Made by a program: the position numbers and the translations under genes. Positions 15,341 to 24,034 of a stretch of DNA of 64,000 bases are shown here, piece by piece. Under the pieces are notes generated by a model that had not been told where the DNA came from, did not search any database, and was given only the letters and a program-made list of their open reading frames with translations. Position 1 is the first letter of the stretch, and each line of letters opens with the position of its first letter. Origin of the DNA: Hydrogenophaga sp. (GTDB lineage: Bacteria > Pseudomonadota > Gammaproteobacteria > Burkholderiales > Burkholderiaceae_C); contig NZ_JAHCKL010000012.1 of the NCBI RefSeq assembly GCF_026125785.1, positions 1 to 64,000 of the forward strand. Reading direction: 5' to 3'.

Positions 15341-17093
15341 TTCGATCTCCCTTTTTGATCACGGCGGCCCGACTGTCCACCCCGGGAAGCATCTTCGCAG
15401 GATCGCGCGTCACCACCACATCGACCACCACCGGTCCCTTGGTCGCCATCGCCTGGCGCAGGGCGCTTTCCAACTGGCCGGGTTCCTCCACCCGGATACC
15501 CGTGCAGTTGAAGGCTTGTGCCACCTTCGCAAAGTCCACCTCGTTCAAATCTGCGCTGATGTGCTTGCCCGCGCCGTAGACCAGGTGCTGCAAGGCCTTC
15601 ACGTAGCCGGAAGCGGCATTGTTCACCACGACCACCGTGAAGTCGAGGTTCAGGCGTGCAGCGGTTTCCAGATCGCCCAGGACCATGCAGAAACCACTGT
15701 CACCGGTAAGGCTCAGCACGGTGCGACCGGGCGCGGCCAGCGCGGCGCCAATGGCACCAGGCAATCCGTAGCCGATGGATGCGAAGCCACGATCGGGCAC
15801 GAAGCCTCGGCCTGCGCGCTTGGTGTCGAACAGCAGACCGGCCCAGTGCGCAGCGAAACCGCCGTCGGCCACCAGGATTCCGTCTTCTGGCAGCACCTTG
15901 TTGATCTCTGTAATCAACCGCGCAACGGAAATTGGCTTCTCATCGGAATACAGACGACCCGAGACTTCCTCACGCCATTTCGACATCCGCGCTGGCACGC
16001 TCTCGGCCAGCGGCTGCAGCCGGGCCTTCAATCCGGCCACGCGCGGTCCCAGCGCTGCCATGAGGTCTTGCAAGCCCAGTTTGACATCACCCCAGAGCAT
16101 CACTTCGGGCTGCAGCGTGCGGCCGAACTCTTCGGCCACGATGTCCAGGTGAATCACGGTCTTTCCGGGTGCAGGTACGGTGTAGCGCTTGGTGGCGATC
16201 TCACCGAGCTTGCAGCCGACCACCAGCACCACGTCGCTTTGCTCGATGAGGCCATTGGCAATGCGATCGTAGCGGCCGAACAGGCCCGCGCTCAGGGGAT
16301 CGACGCAGGGAATTGCACCCTTGCCGGTCAGAGTGTGGGCCACAGGAATGTTGGTGGCGCGCGCGAAGTCGGTCAGCGTCTGTGCCGCCCCTGACAGATG
16401 CACGCCACCTCCCGCCAGCACGATGGGCTGCTTCGCGTTGGCCAGCAGGTCGGCCGCCCGCGCAACCGAGTCACCGTCGGGTCGCGAACGCAGCGCCGGA
16501 GCCGCTTCATAGGCGGGATTCACCACGAAATCGCTGTCGCTGAACTCAAAGGTATCGTGCATCAAGTCCTCGGGGACATCCACCACGACCGGACCGGGGC
16601 GGCCGGTGGTGGCCACGGCGAAGGCTCGGCGCATCAACTCGGGGATGCGGCGGATGGATTCGACGCGGATCAACTCCTTGCACATGGGGCGTAGCGCATC
16701 CACCTGACGGCTTTCCTGCGTCATGTTTTTCCAGGAATGGTCGCGGTGTGTGTCACCCACCACGCAAACCAGGGGTGATCCCGCGTTGAGCGCTTCGGCC
16801 AGCGCGGTGAGCATGTTGGTGGCGCCAGGTCCTACGGTCGCGTCTGCGAGGCCGACGCGACCACTCACCTTGGCGTAGGCATCCGCCACGAAGACAGCGT
16901 TGCGTTCGTCGTGGATGAGGTGATGCGACAGGCCGAGTTCGCGCGCGGCTTCATAGAGGGGCAACACCTGGAACCCACCCATGCCAAACATGGGGCCGCC
17001 ACCAAAGGCGCGAATCATGCGGGCGATGGCCTCACCACCGGACATGGTGCGGGTGGAGGATGGAGAGCTGGTTTCGGCAATGGTTGAGGACAT
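15333..17093 (-). CDS. ThDP-dependent enzyme of the acetolactate-synthase family
   Basis: A 586-residue enzyme with the three domains of the ThDP carboligase/decarboxylase family. The N-terminal pyrimidine domain carries the activating Glu at about 63 (HDERNAVFVADAYA). A central nucleotide-like domain (about 200-345) follows. The C-terminal domain has the cofactor motif GDSG...NN (LTGDSGFCMVLGD to VVVVNNAASG). The retained Glu argues against canonical glyoxylate carboligase, which has Val there. No regulatory subunit is nearby, so biosynthetic acetolactate synthase is unlikely. It sits between amidase and dehydrogenase genes and probably handles a 2-oxo acid. Confidence 0.85.
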   Translation of the reverse strand: MSSTIAETSSPSSTRTMSGGEAIARMIRAFGGGPMFGMGGFQVLPLYEAARELGLSHHLIHDERNAVFVADAYAKVSGRVGLADATVGPGATNMLTALAEALNAGSPLVCVVGDTHRDHSWKNMTQESRQVDALRPMCKELIRVESIRRIPELMRRAFAVATTGRPGPVVVDVPEDLMHDTFEFSDSDFVVNPAYEAAPALRSRPDGDSVARAADLLANAKQPIVLAGGGVHLSGAAQTLTDFARATNIPVAHTLTGKGAIPCVDPLSAGLFGRYDRIANGLIEQSDVVLVVGCKLGEIATKRYTVPAPGKTVIHLDIVAEEFGRTLQPEVMLWGDVKLGLQDLMAALGPRVAGLKARLQPLAESVPARMSKWREEVSGRLYSDEKPISVARLITEINKVLPEDGILVADGGFAAHWAGLLFDTKRAGRGFVPDRGFASIGYGLPGAIGAALAAPGRTVLSLTGDSGFCMVLGDLETAARLNLDFTVVVVNNAASGYVKALQHLVYGAGKHISADLNEVDFAKVAQAFNCTGIRVEEPGQLESALRQAMATKGPVVVDVVVTRDPAKMLPGVDSRAAVIKKGDRIA

Positions 17094-17101
17094 GAGGTAC
17101 T

Positions 17102-18502
17102 TCAGAAGGATGACGGTCGCGCGCGGTGGAAAGCCGTGGCGGACTGAAAGGCCACGCCAGCGCGCAGCAGGCGTGCCTCGTGGAAAGCGGGAGCTACCAG
17201 TTGCAGGGACATCGGCAATCCCTCCGGCGAAAGGCCGCAGGGCAGCGCCAGCGCACTCAGACCGTAGTAGCCGACGAAGCGCGTCAGGCGACTGGGCGCA
17301 AGATCGGCCTCGTCGATGGTGGCCAGTGGCCTTGCCGTGACAGGCAATGTGGGCAATACCAGCAGGTCGGTGTGCTCAAACACCCGGGCAAAGTCGCGGA
17401 TGCGGCGCTGGCGTTCACGCAAAGCGGCGGCATAGCGCGGCGCAGCAATGGCCGCTCCGCTCAACAGCCGGGCACGCGCCGCAGCATCACCGGGCGGCGG
17501 CGAGCCTTGCAGAAGATGGCCATGCTCCGCGTAGGCCTCGCTGGAGATGATCACGCCAGACTCGACCTGATCGGCGACAAAATCGATGTGGGAGAAGGCC
17601 TCATCGCGGCGCAAGCAGCCCAGCGACATCAGAACGCCCACCGCATCATCGACCGCACGCTGGATCGCAGGCTCGACATGGCCAAGGATGTTCACCGGCG
17701 CCACACTGATGCGCAGGCCAGCGACGGGTTCTCGCAAACGAGAAAGAAAGTCCTCGGGCGCGCGTTGCAGCGTGGCAGGGTCATGCGGGTCAGGACCGTG
17801 CATGGCCTGCAGCAACAAGGCTGCATCTTCGGCCGTCCAGGCCATGGGGCCGACCGTGTCCAGGGTGTGGCTGACCAAGTCCACGCCGTGGTTGCTGACG
17901 CGGCCCTGTGTGGTCTTCAGGCCCGTGAGACCGCAGAAGGCCGATGGAATGCGCACCGAGCCACCGGTATCGGTTCCGATGGCACCTACCGCGAGGCCAG
18001 CGGACACCGCCACCCCAGAGCCACTGCTGGAGCCACCCACGCAGCGTTCGACGCTCGGGTCCCATGGGTTGACGGGCGAGCCCATGCCCTGGTTGGTGCC
18101 CCATCCCCCATAGGCGAACTCGACCAAGTTGGCCTTGCCCAACACCACAGCGCCCGCGCCCATCAGACGCGACGCCACGGTGGAGGTGACGGAGCTTGGT
18201 GCCCGATCCGCGAACACGGTGGACCCCGCGGTGGTACGGCGGCCTTCGACATGCAGCAGGTCCTTGAGAGCCAACGGGACCCCTTCCAACAGGCCCGTTG
18301 GCAGGCCGCTGGCCAGCCGCTGTTCACTGGCCCGCGCCTGCGCCAGCGCGGGCTCGGCGTACACCTCTACATAGGCGCGCAGGCGGTCGTTGCTCGCAGC
18401 GATCCGATCGAGGTAGGCACGCGTGACTTCCACCGGCGAGAGCGTGCCACGGCGGTAGGCCTGGCCCAGTTCGCCAGCCCCCAGACCCAAAACGTCGCTC
18501 AT
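17102..18502 (-). CDS. Amidase-signature hydrolase (minus arm)
   Basis: A 466-residue amidase of the Ser-cisSer-Lys type, hydrolysing an amide to acid and ammonia or amine. The Lys is in VPLALKDLLHVEG (about 78), the cis-Ser in GGSSSGSGVAVSAG and the nucleophile Ser in GTDTGGSVRIPSAFCGL. The start ATG at 18502 overlaps the TGA of the TRAP permease gene by one base (TGATG), indicating coupling. A much longer frame to 19837 is the out-of-frame shadow of that permease. Substrate unknown; GatA is unlikely because gatB/gatC are absent. Confidence 0.9.
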   Translation of the reverse strand: MSDVLGLGAGELGQAYRRGTLSPVEVTRAYLDRIAASNDRLRAYVEVYAEPALAQARASEQRLASGLPTGLLEGVPLALKDLLHVEGRRTTAGSTVFADRAPSSVTSTVASRLMGAGAVVLGKANLVEFAYGGWGTNQGMGSPVNPWDPSVERCVGGSSSGSGVAVSAGLAVGAIGTDTGGSVRIPSAFCGLTGLKTTQGRVSNHGVDLVSHTLDTVGPMAWTAEDAALLLQAMHGPDPHDPATLQRAPEDFLSRLREPVAGLRISVAPVNILGHVEPAIQRAVDDAVGVLMSLGCLRRDEAFSHIDFVADQVESGVIISSEAYAEHGHLLQGSPPPGDAAARARLLSGAAIAAPRYAAALRERQRRIRDFARVFEHTDLLVLPTLPVTARPLATIDEADLAPSRLTRFVGYYGLSALALPCGLSPEGLPMSLQLVAPAFHEARLLRAGVAFQSATAFHRARPSSF

Positions 18503-19794
18503 CACAGCACCCCTGTCACGATCTGCGGAAAGGCAATCATCAGGCCGACCAGCCCCAATTCCATGACGATGAAAGGAATCACGCCTCGGAATATCTCGCC
18601 CAGCTTCAGGCCAGGCACCGACCCCTGCACCACGAACACGTTGATGCCCACCGGCGGTGTGACCGCACCGATCTCCACCAGCTTGGTCACGAAGATACCG
18701 AACAGCACCGGATGAATACCTGCCGACTCGATGATCGGGAAGACAACCGGCATGGTGATGAAGATCATCGAAATGCCGTCGATCAGACAACCCAGAATCA
18801 GGTATGGAATGATGAGCAGCAGGAGCAGCACGGCCGGTGACAGGTTGAGGCCGGTCACCGCTTCGGCCAGCTGCGTGGGCAGTTGCGTGGTCCCCAGAGC
18901 CACACTGAAGACGGCCGAGGCAATCATCAGCAGAAAAATGGATGCGGTGCTGGAGCCGGTTTCCACCAGCCCCTTCCAGATGGATCCCTTCGGCCCCTTG
19001 CGAAACAGCGCGAACACCAGTGCCAGTGCAGCCCCGATACCCGCTGCCTCGGTGGCAGTGGCCACACCGGTGTAGATGCAGCCGATCACCACCAGGAAGA
19101 GCACCACCACCTCCCAGGCCGCGGCGGTGGAGCGAATGCGCTCGTTCCAGCTGGCCTTGGGGACACGCGTGCGTTTCACCAGCTCTGGGTCGCGACGAAC
19201 CATGAACCAGATGCCAAAGGCGTACACGATGGCCGTGAGCACACCAGGAATCAGCGCCCCGATGAACAGGTCGCTCACCGAGACGTTGGTGGCGATGGAG
19301 TAGATCACCAGGATGCCACTGGGCGGGATGAGGATGCCCAGTGCCCCCGCAATGGCCACCGGGCCGGCGGCCAGCCGCTGGTTGTAGCCGGCGCGCAGCA
19401 TCTCCGGCACAGTCACCTTGGAAATGGTCGCGGCCGTGGCCACGCTCGATCCGCACACAGTGGCAAAACCCGCGCAAGCAAACACGGTGGCAATGGGAAG
19501 ACCGCCGGTGATGTGCCCGACCCACGATTTGGCCGCCTTGTAAGCCTTGTCCGAGAGCCCAGCCGAGAACGCGAAGTGCCCCATCAGGATGAACAGCGGG
19601 ATCACGATCAGCGCCAGGTTGGCCACGCTCGAGTAGGGCAGGCTCTCCAGCAGGAATTCCGTGCCACGCACACCCCGGATGGCAAACAGGCCGGAGGCCC
19701 CGACGGCCAGCAGGCTCAGTGCCACGGGCACACCCAATGCCAGCAGCAGGATCACGCCTGCCACCATCAAGTAACCAATTTCCAGAGGGGTCAT
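18502..19794 (-). CDS. TRAP transporter large permease (DctM family)
   Basis: A 430-residue inner-membrane protein with about 12 helices. It is the DctM subunit that couples Na+ or H+ flow to uptake of carboxylate-type substrates delivered by the binding protein. Family marks are PLFILMGHFAFSAGLSDKAY, GSSVATAATISKVTVPEMLR, GILIPPSGILVIY and GAVTPPVGINVFV. It overlaps dctQ by 4 bases and couples to the amidase gene. Transport of a carboxylate for the island's enzymes is a fair inference. Confidence 0.93.
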   Translation of the reverse strand: MTPLEIGYLMVAGVILLLALGVPVALSLLAVGASGLFAIRGVRGTEFLLESLPYSSVANLALIVIPLFILMGHFAFSAGLSDKAYKAAKSWVGHITGGLPIATVFACAGFATVCGSSVATAATISKVTVPEMLRAGYNQRLAAGPVAIAGALGILIPPSGILVIYSIATNVSVSDLFIGALIPGVLTAIVYAFGIWFMVRRDPELVKRTRVPKASWNERIRSTAAAWEVVVLFLVVIGCIYTGVATATEAAGIGAALALVFALFRKGPKGSIWKGLVETGSSTASIFLLMIASAVFSVALGTTQLPTQLAEAVTGLNLSPAVLLLLLIIPYLILGCLIDGISMIFITMPVVFPIIESAGIHPVLFGIFVTKLVEIGAVTPPVGINVFVVQGSVPGLKLGEIFRGVIPFIVMELGLVGLMIAFPQIVTGVL

Positions 19795-20333
19795 AGCGCT
19801 TCGCCTGTGTGATCCGGCGTGCCCTCATGGCCGCCATCGGGTCGGTATTGCGGCGTCGTCAAGGCGTCGATCAGGTCCATGAGAAACTGCACCGTCAACA
19901 GCAGAAGTCCCACGGCGACGACGATCTTGGCGGGCCAGATCGGGTATTCGATCACCGCGTAAGACTGCTCCAGGCTGCGGGTGGAATCGATGGCACCTCG
20001 CGCGGCGTACCAGGTGAACACGCCACACACCAGGCCCGACAGCGCGTACCGCAGCGCCCAGAGCCAGCGCGCGGCATCGCGGCTGATGAGCGTCTCCAGC
20101 ACGCCAACGTGGAAGTGCTCCTTGCGCACCTGGGCCGCGCCCAGCGCCAGGAAAACAATGAGCACCAGCAGGAAAATGCCCGTCTCGGCCATGCCGTATA
20201 CGGCTTCACCCAGAAAGCTTCGGGAGAACAGGTCGGGGACCACGGTGAGCATCATTACCGCGGTGCCCGCGCCGGCGATGGCGCCCAGGGCCAGGCTGAG
20301 GCGGCGTATTGCGCCTGAGAGGGTTGAAAACAC
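19791..20333 (-). CDS. TRAP transporter small permease (DctQ family)
   Basis: A 180-residue protein with four membrane helices, the DctQ partner of the large permease. I chose the GTG at 20333 (VFSTLSGAIRRLSLALG) because GGAG lies 8 bases upstream. The longer ATG frame to 20378 would run through the 20349-20374 hairpin and adds an unlikely Arg/Pro-rich leader. It lies between dctP and dctM in the usual order. Confidence 0.88.
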   Translation of the reverse strand: MFSTLSGAIRRLSLALGAIAGAGTAVMMLTVVPDLFSRSFLGEAVYGMAETGIFLLVLIVFLALGAAQVRKEHFHVGVLETLISRDAARWLWALRYALSGLVCGVFTWYAARGAIDSTRSLEQSYAVIEYPIWPAKIVVAVGLLLLTVQFLMDLIDALTTPQYRPDGGHEGTPDHTGEAL

Positions 20334-20348
20334 GTGAGGTTCTCCGGG

Positions 20349-20374
20349 CTCTCGCGCCCTTTGGGGCGCGAGAG
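20349..20374 (-). promoter_or_regulatory. Intra-operon hairpin between dctP and dctQ
   Basis: Perfect 11-bp stem (CTCTCGCGCCC paired with GGGCGCGAGAG) and a 4-base loop, 18 bases after the dctP stop. There is no T-run. Such hairpins commonly stabilise or partly terminate after a binding-protein gene so that it outnumbers the permeases. Confidence 0.75.
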
Positions 20375-20391
20375 TCATGAAGGAAAAGAAT

Positions 20392-21468
20392 CTACTTCTT
20401 GCTCAGACGATCGAAACCGGTCTCGTAGGGGTGTTTCGCTTCGTACTTGCGAACCAGCACGGTGAACTTGTCGACCAGTTCCTGCGGGTTCTTGTAACGC
20501 GGCCGCGCCATGTCAGCCCACTTCTTCTGCACCTCGGGACGGGCGACGTCCTGCCAGCGCTTGACCTCGGCATCGTCCAGCGGCACATAGGTCATTTTGG
20601 CGGTGCGCGCCTGCTCCACGGCCTTGTTCATCTCGCCTTCGTAGGCCGCGAAATACTTGCCCGGCACCTCGGCCGCCACCTCTTCCATCACCTTCTGCGT
20701 CGCGGCATCCAGCGATTTCCAGGTATCCAGGTTGATGGACCAGGTCACTGGCGTGTACACACCCATGCGGCCCGCGTTGGACGCATAAGGCGCCATGTCG
20801 TAGACCTTGGTGATGACCGCCTGGTTGAAAGGCGTTCCGCTCACGCCCTCGGCACCACCACGCTGCACCAACTCCAGCGCCTCCACCCAGGGAATGCTGA
20901 TGGGCGTGCCGCCCAGGGCCTTGATGCCATCAGCCACGCCGATGATGGCGCGGATGCGAGAACCCTTGAGATCGGCGGCGGTACGGATCGGCTTGTTCGT
21001 CCACAACGAATTCTCACCCGAGGCCAGCGCCCACAAGAGCTTCTGGTTGTTGCGCTGGTACTCCTGCTGCAGCTCAGGCGTGGTGTCCATCAGCTCTTTG
21101 AAAGCGTAGGTCACCGCGATGGGGTTCTCGGAGATGAAGGGCATGACCACGCCCGTCAGGGGGAATTCACGCGGGTTGAAGGCCGCCGGCACGGCAGCAC
21201 CGACGTCGGCTGCGCCTTTGGCCAGGCCGGTGCTCATCTCGGCCGTCTTGAGCAAAGTACCGCCGTAGTAGGGCTGGAAAGTGATCTTGCCCTGGGTCCG
21301 TTTGGTCACCTCCTCCATGAAATATTTCGCCGACATTTCATAGAACTCGCTGGAGCCGTAGAAAGTCGCGTAGGTGAGCTTGCGCGATTGCTGCGCGGAA
21401 GCGCCGATCGCGGTGAGGGCACAGGCGGCAATCAGCGCGCCCTTGAAGATTCGTCCGAAGGTATTCAT
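20392..21468 (-). CDS. TRAP transporter solute-binding protein (DctP family)
   Basis: A 358-residue periplasmic receptor. A signal peptide ends at ALTAIGASAQ (about 26). The body is a DctP fold: GKITFQPYYGGTLLKTAEMS, the conserved Arg region ADLKGSRIRAIIGVADGIKA (the Arg normally grips the substrate carboxylate) and VQRGGAEGVSGTPFNQAV. A hairpin separates it from dctQ. It is probably the most abundant product of the operon. The ligand is not predictable beyond an organic acid. Confidence 0.92.
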   Translation of the reverse strand: MNTFGRIFKGALIAACALTAIGASAQQSRKLTYATFYGSSEFYEMSAKYFMEEVTKRTQGKITFQPYYGGTLLKTAEMSTGLAKGAADVGAAVPAAFNPREFPLTGVVMPFISENPIAVTYAFKELMDTTPELQQEYQRNNQKLLWALASGENSLWTNKPIRTAADLKGSRIRAIIGVADGIKALGGTPISIPWVEALELVQRGGAEGVSGTPFNQAVITKVYDMAPYASNAGRMGVYTPVTWSINLDTWKSLDAATQKVMEEVAAEVPGKYFAAYEGEMNKAVEQARTAKMTYVPLDDAEVKRWQDVARPEVQKKWADMARPRYKNPQELVDKFTVLVRKYEAKHPYETGFDRLSKK

Positions 21469-21516
21469 GCAGGTCTTCTTCCAGGTCAGGGTTGCGGGAG
21501 GGGTGAAACGGAGAAA

Positions 21517-22341
21517 TCAGTCGAACAGGTCAGGCTCGTTGCGCGCGACCGCGTCGTAAATCGGCTGAAAGTGCAACCAGGCCGCCATCGGCGTGGCCAA
21601 GTGCTTCGACGAATGCGCGGCGGCCTCGGGCGTGATGAGCTTGAGCGGGTGGCCGGTGGCTTCGGCCTTGAGCTGGATCTCGCAGGCGCGCTCCAGCGCG
21701 ATGAACCACCAAGCGGCCTCGTCGACACTCTCGCGCCCCACGGTAAACAAGCCGTGGTTCTGGTGGATGACGGCTTTGTTGTTGCCGAATGCGGCTGCGA
21801 CGGCCCGACCCGCTTCACGCTCCACCACCACGGCGCCAGCCTGTTCGGTGATCACCACATGGTCGTTGTAGAAGCCGGCCGCCGTCTGTGTGATGGGGTC
21901 CAGCGGACGGCCCAGCGCGGCCCAGGCCATGCCGTTGACCGTGTGCATGTGGCACGAAGCCAGTACGTGCGGGTGGTGCTTGTGGATAGCCGAGTGCAGC
22001 ACGAAACCCGCCTGGTTGACGGCCCAGTTTCCTTCGAGAACGGTGCCATCGTGGTCCACCAGCAGCAGGTCGGATACGCGCACTCGGCCGAAGTCCATCG
22101 CGAACGGGTTGGTCCAGAAGCGGTCGGGAAACTCCGGATCGCGCACCGTCACGTGACCTGCAAAACCGTATTCGTAGCGGTAGCGTGCAAACACGCGACA
22201 CACGGCGGCCAGGCGCTGCTTGCGGTGCACGCGCTCCTCTTCGATGGACTGAAAGACCGGAGGCCGCGGAAAGTACAGACCCTTCTGGGAGGGCTGGTAA
22301 ACCGATGTCTTGCGGTCGGCGGAAGGAGGCGTCATGTCCAT
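21517..22341 (-). CDS. Class II aldolase/adducin-family protein
   Basis: A 274-residue member of the class II aldolase/adducin fold, which in enzymes binds Zn and cleaves phosphorylated or free sugar-acid aldols. Probable metal ligands are in ASCHMHTVNGMAWAAL (H-x-H) and AVIHQNHGLFTVG. GFAGHVTVRDPE replaces the usual GN.S.R motif. N-terminal residues 1-30 form a polar extension. It lies between the HpcH/HpaI-type gene and dctP. Cleavage or decarboxylation of a hydroxy-oxo acid is possible; the substrate is unknown. Confidence 0.85.
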   Translation of the reverse strand: MDMTPPSADRKTSVYQPSQKGLYFPRPPVFQSIEEERVHRKQRLAAVCRVFARYRYEYGFAGHVTVRDPEFPDRFWTNPFAMDFGRVRVSDLLLVDHDGTVLEGNWAVNQAGFVLHSAIHKHHPHVLASCHMHTVNGMAWAALGRPLDPITQTAAGFYNDHVVITEQAGAVVVEREAGRAVAAAFGNNKAVIHQNHGLFTVGRESVDEAAWWFIALERACEIQLKAEATGHPLKLITPEAAAHSSKHLATPMAAWLHFQPIYDAVARNEPDLFD

Positions 22342-22369
22342 GCGAGAGGTCTTCGTTAGAAAGAGTGCG

Positions 22370-23062
22370 TCAATTGCGCACGATCGGGAACGACCGCGAC
22401 CCGATGCGCAGCCAGTCGTTCACGTGGAAATAGAGGAAGCGCGCACCCCGCGCAATCCATTGTTCGGCATCGCCAGGCTTGACCATGGTCCCTACGGCTC
22501 GACCCGCTGCGCGGGTGCGTTGCAGGATGTCGTCCACCGCGGCCTGCACAGCCGGTACCGCGTAGTCACCCTGGTGTCCCATGCTGCGCGACAGGTCCAC
22601 CGGGCCGATGAAATGCGCGTCGATGCCGTCGACGGCGAGAAAGTCGTCGAGATGAGCGTGCGCGGCGGCGCTTTCAATCTGCACCACGAACACCTTGTCG
22701 TCTGCGTTGTGGGGGTGGCAGTAGCGCAGCACGTCCAGCGCGGCGCGCGCCTGCGCGGCCGTGTCCAGGCGAGGCACGATCACACCGTCGATGCCGCGCA
22801 ACAGCATGCGCTCTATCACCCAGGCCTCCGGGGAAAAGAGACGCACCAGCACGCACACGCCGCTCAGCCGTGCTGCGCGTGCCATGTCCTCGATGCGCTC
22901 GAAGTCTGGACTGCCTTGCTCGGCATCGAGCATCACCGCATCGACCCCCAGCTCGGGCCGGGAAAGAAACTCCACCAGACTCGCGTTCGCGTAGTCCGCG
23001 TTGATCACGGCCACCGGCCGGTCTTCACGCAAGGCCTGCTTGAATCGGTGCGCGGCCTTCAT
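22370..23062 (-). CDS. HpcH/HpaI-type aldolase lacking the usual catalytic His
   Basis: A 230-residue protein with the TIM-barrel fold of 2-oxo-3-deoxy-acid aldolases. It keeps the Arg of VLVRLFSPE, the metal-binding Glu of VVQIESAAAH and the Asp of FIGPVDLSRSMG. The motif usually read as D-x-E-H is here LDAEQGSPD, with Gln where class II HpaI enzymes have the base His. It is also shorter than typical HpaI (about 255-265). It overlaps the IclR gene by 4 bases. Either a different reaction or a changed mechanism is likely. Confidence 0.82.
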   Translation of the reverse strand: MKAAHRFKQALREDRPVAVINADYANASLVEFLSRPELGVDAVMLDAEQGSPDFERIEDMARAARLSGVCVLVRLFSPEAWVIERMLLRGIDGVIVPRLDTAAQARAALDVLRYCHPHNADDKVFVVQIESAAAHAHLDDFLAVDGIDAHFIGPVDLSRSMGHQGDYAVPAVQAAVDDILQRTRAAGRAVGTMVKPGDAEQWIARGARFLYFHVNDWLRIGSRSFPIVRN

Positions 23063-23883
23063 TCGCGCGCTCCCGACGGGGTGGTGACACCCAGCGCCTG
23101 CTCCAGCGCTCGCGCCTCACGCATGAGCAGCGCCACGATCGACGCGCGCCGCTCAGGCTGCATGCGGCTCGCGATGGTGGCGATGGACAGCGCGGCGGCG
23201 GGGCGCCCGGATGCGTCGTGCACGATGACGCCGATGGCGGCCATTTCAGGCAGCATCTTCCCGTCGTTGAGGGAGTGGCCCTGCTCACGTGTCTGACGCA
23301 CCATGGCGCGCAGGCTCACCTGATCGAAATTGGCGTGCGGCGCGAGCTTCTCGCGGTTGCGTGCAATCACCTGCTCGACCTCCTCGTCGGGCAGCGCGGA
23401 CAACAGGGCCAGGCTGCCCGCGCCCAACCCGAGTGGCCGGTAGTCGCCCACCTCCAACGTCAGTGTGCGGATCGGGAAGGACCCCGTCTGGCGTGCCACG
23501 CACAAGGCGCTGTCACCCGCACGCAGGGACAGATAGACCGTGTCGCCGGTTTCCTCGGCCAGCAAAGCCATGCCGGGCTGGGCGAGTTGCACCAGATCGA
23601 AGCGCGGAGCCGCAGCCAAGCCCATGCGGTAGAGCTTGAGGCCGGGAAAGAACAGGCGCGACTTCTCGTCGTAGTCCACCAACCCCAGCTTGCGCAGCCC
23701 GCTCAGCAAGCGATGCGCCGTGGGCTTGGACAACTGGGATTGCTCGGCCAACGCGCCCAGCGCAGCTCCGCGGGCGGCCTGATTCACCACATCCTCCAAC
23801 AGGCCAATGGCCCTGTCCAGGCTCTGCGTAAGCGAAGCCTGGGTGCTGGCGGCGTCTTGATCGATGTCGGCGACTACGGGCAT
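23059..23883 (-). CDS. IclR-family regulator of the catabolic island
   Basis: A 274-residue regulator with an N-terminal winged helix (about 20-85; LGALAEQSQLSKPTAHRLLS is the recognition region) and an IclR effector domain (about 95-265; CVARQTGSFPIRTL, GAGSLALLSALPDEEV). It is the first gene of the minus operon and divergent from the amidase/CoA-transferase arm. The intergenic region holds two copies of TCATTAAATGA, suitable operators for controlling both arms and itself. The effector is probably a pathway intermediate. Confidence 0.92.
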   Translation of the reverse strand: MPVVADIDQDAASTQASLTQSLDRAIGLLEDVVNQAARGAALGALAEQSQLSKPTAHRLLSGLRKLGLVDYDEKSRLFFPGLKLYRMGLAAAPRFDLVQLAQPGMALLAEETGDTVYLSLRAGDSALCVARQTGSFPIRTLTLEVGDYRPLGLGAGSLALLSALPDEEVEQVIARNREKLAPHANFDQVSLRAMVRQTREQGHSLNDGKMLPEMAAIGVIVHDASGRPAAALSIATIASRMQPERRASIVALLMREARALEQALGVTTPSGARE

Positions 23884-23893
23884 TTTGATTTCC

Positions 23894-23983
23894 TTTCATC
23901 TCATTAAATGAAATGAAAGTTTATTCGAACTGTTGGTCCGCACTATACATACCATTTAACGATATGTCATCATCATTAAATGA
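23894..23983. promoter_or_regulatory. Twin IclR-type operators between divergent arms
   Basis: The 11-mer TCATTAAATGA occurs at 23901-23911 and 23973-23983, 72 bp apart (close to seven helical turns). The first copy is inside a 25-bp imperfect palindrome (23894-23918) with outer arms TTTCAT/ATGAAA. The spacing would allow two bound IclR dimers or tetramers on one face of the DNA. The AT-rich stretch between them probably holds the promoters. Confidence 0.7.
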
Positions 23984-24034
23984 GATAAAGTGGTCGAGAC
24001 CCAAAAACCCGTTCACCCCACCGAAGGAGCGCCC

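Noticed and set aside
15333-17093. Assignment as biosynthetic acetolactate synthase (ilvB) or glyoxylate carboligase (gcl)
   Set aside because: No small subunit gene and a catabolic context argue against ilvB; the retained Glu63 argues against gcl.
17102-19837. One 911-residue protein joining the amidase to upstream sequence
   Set aside because: Only residues from 18502 down are amidase; the upstream part is the TRAP permease gene in a wrong frame.
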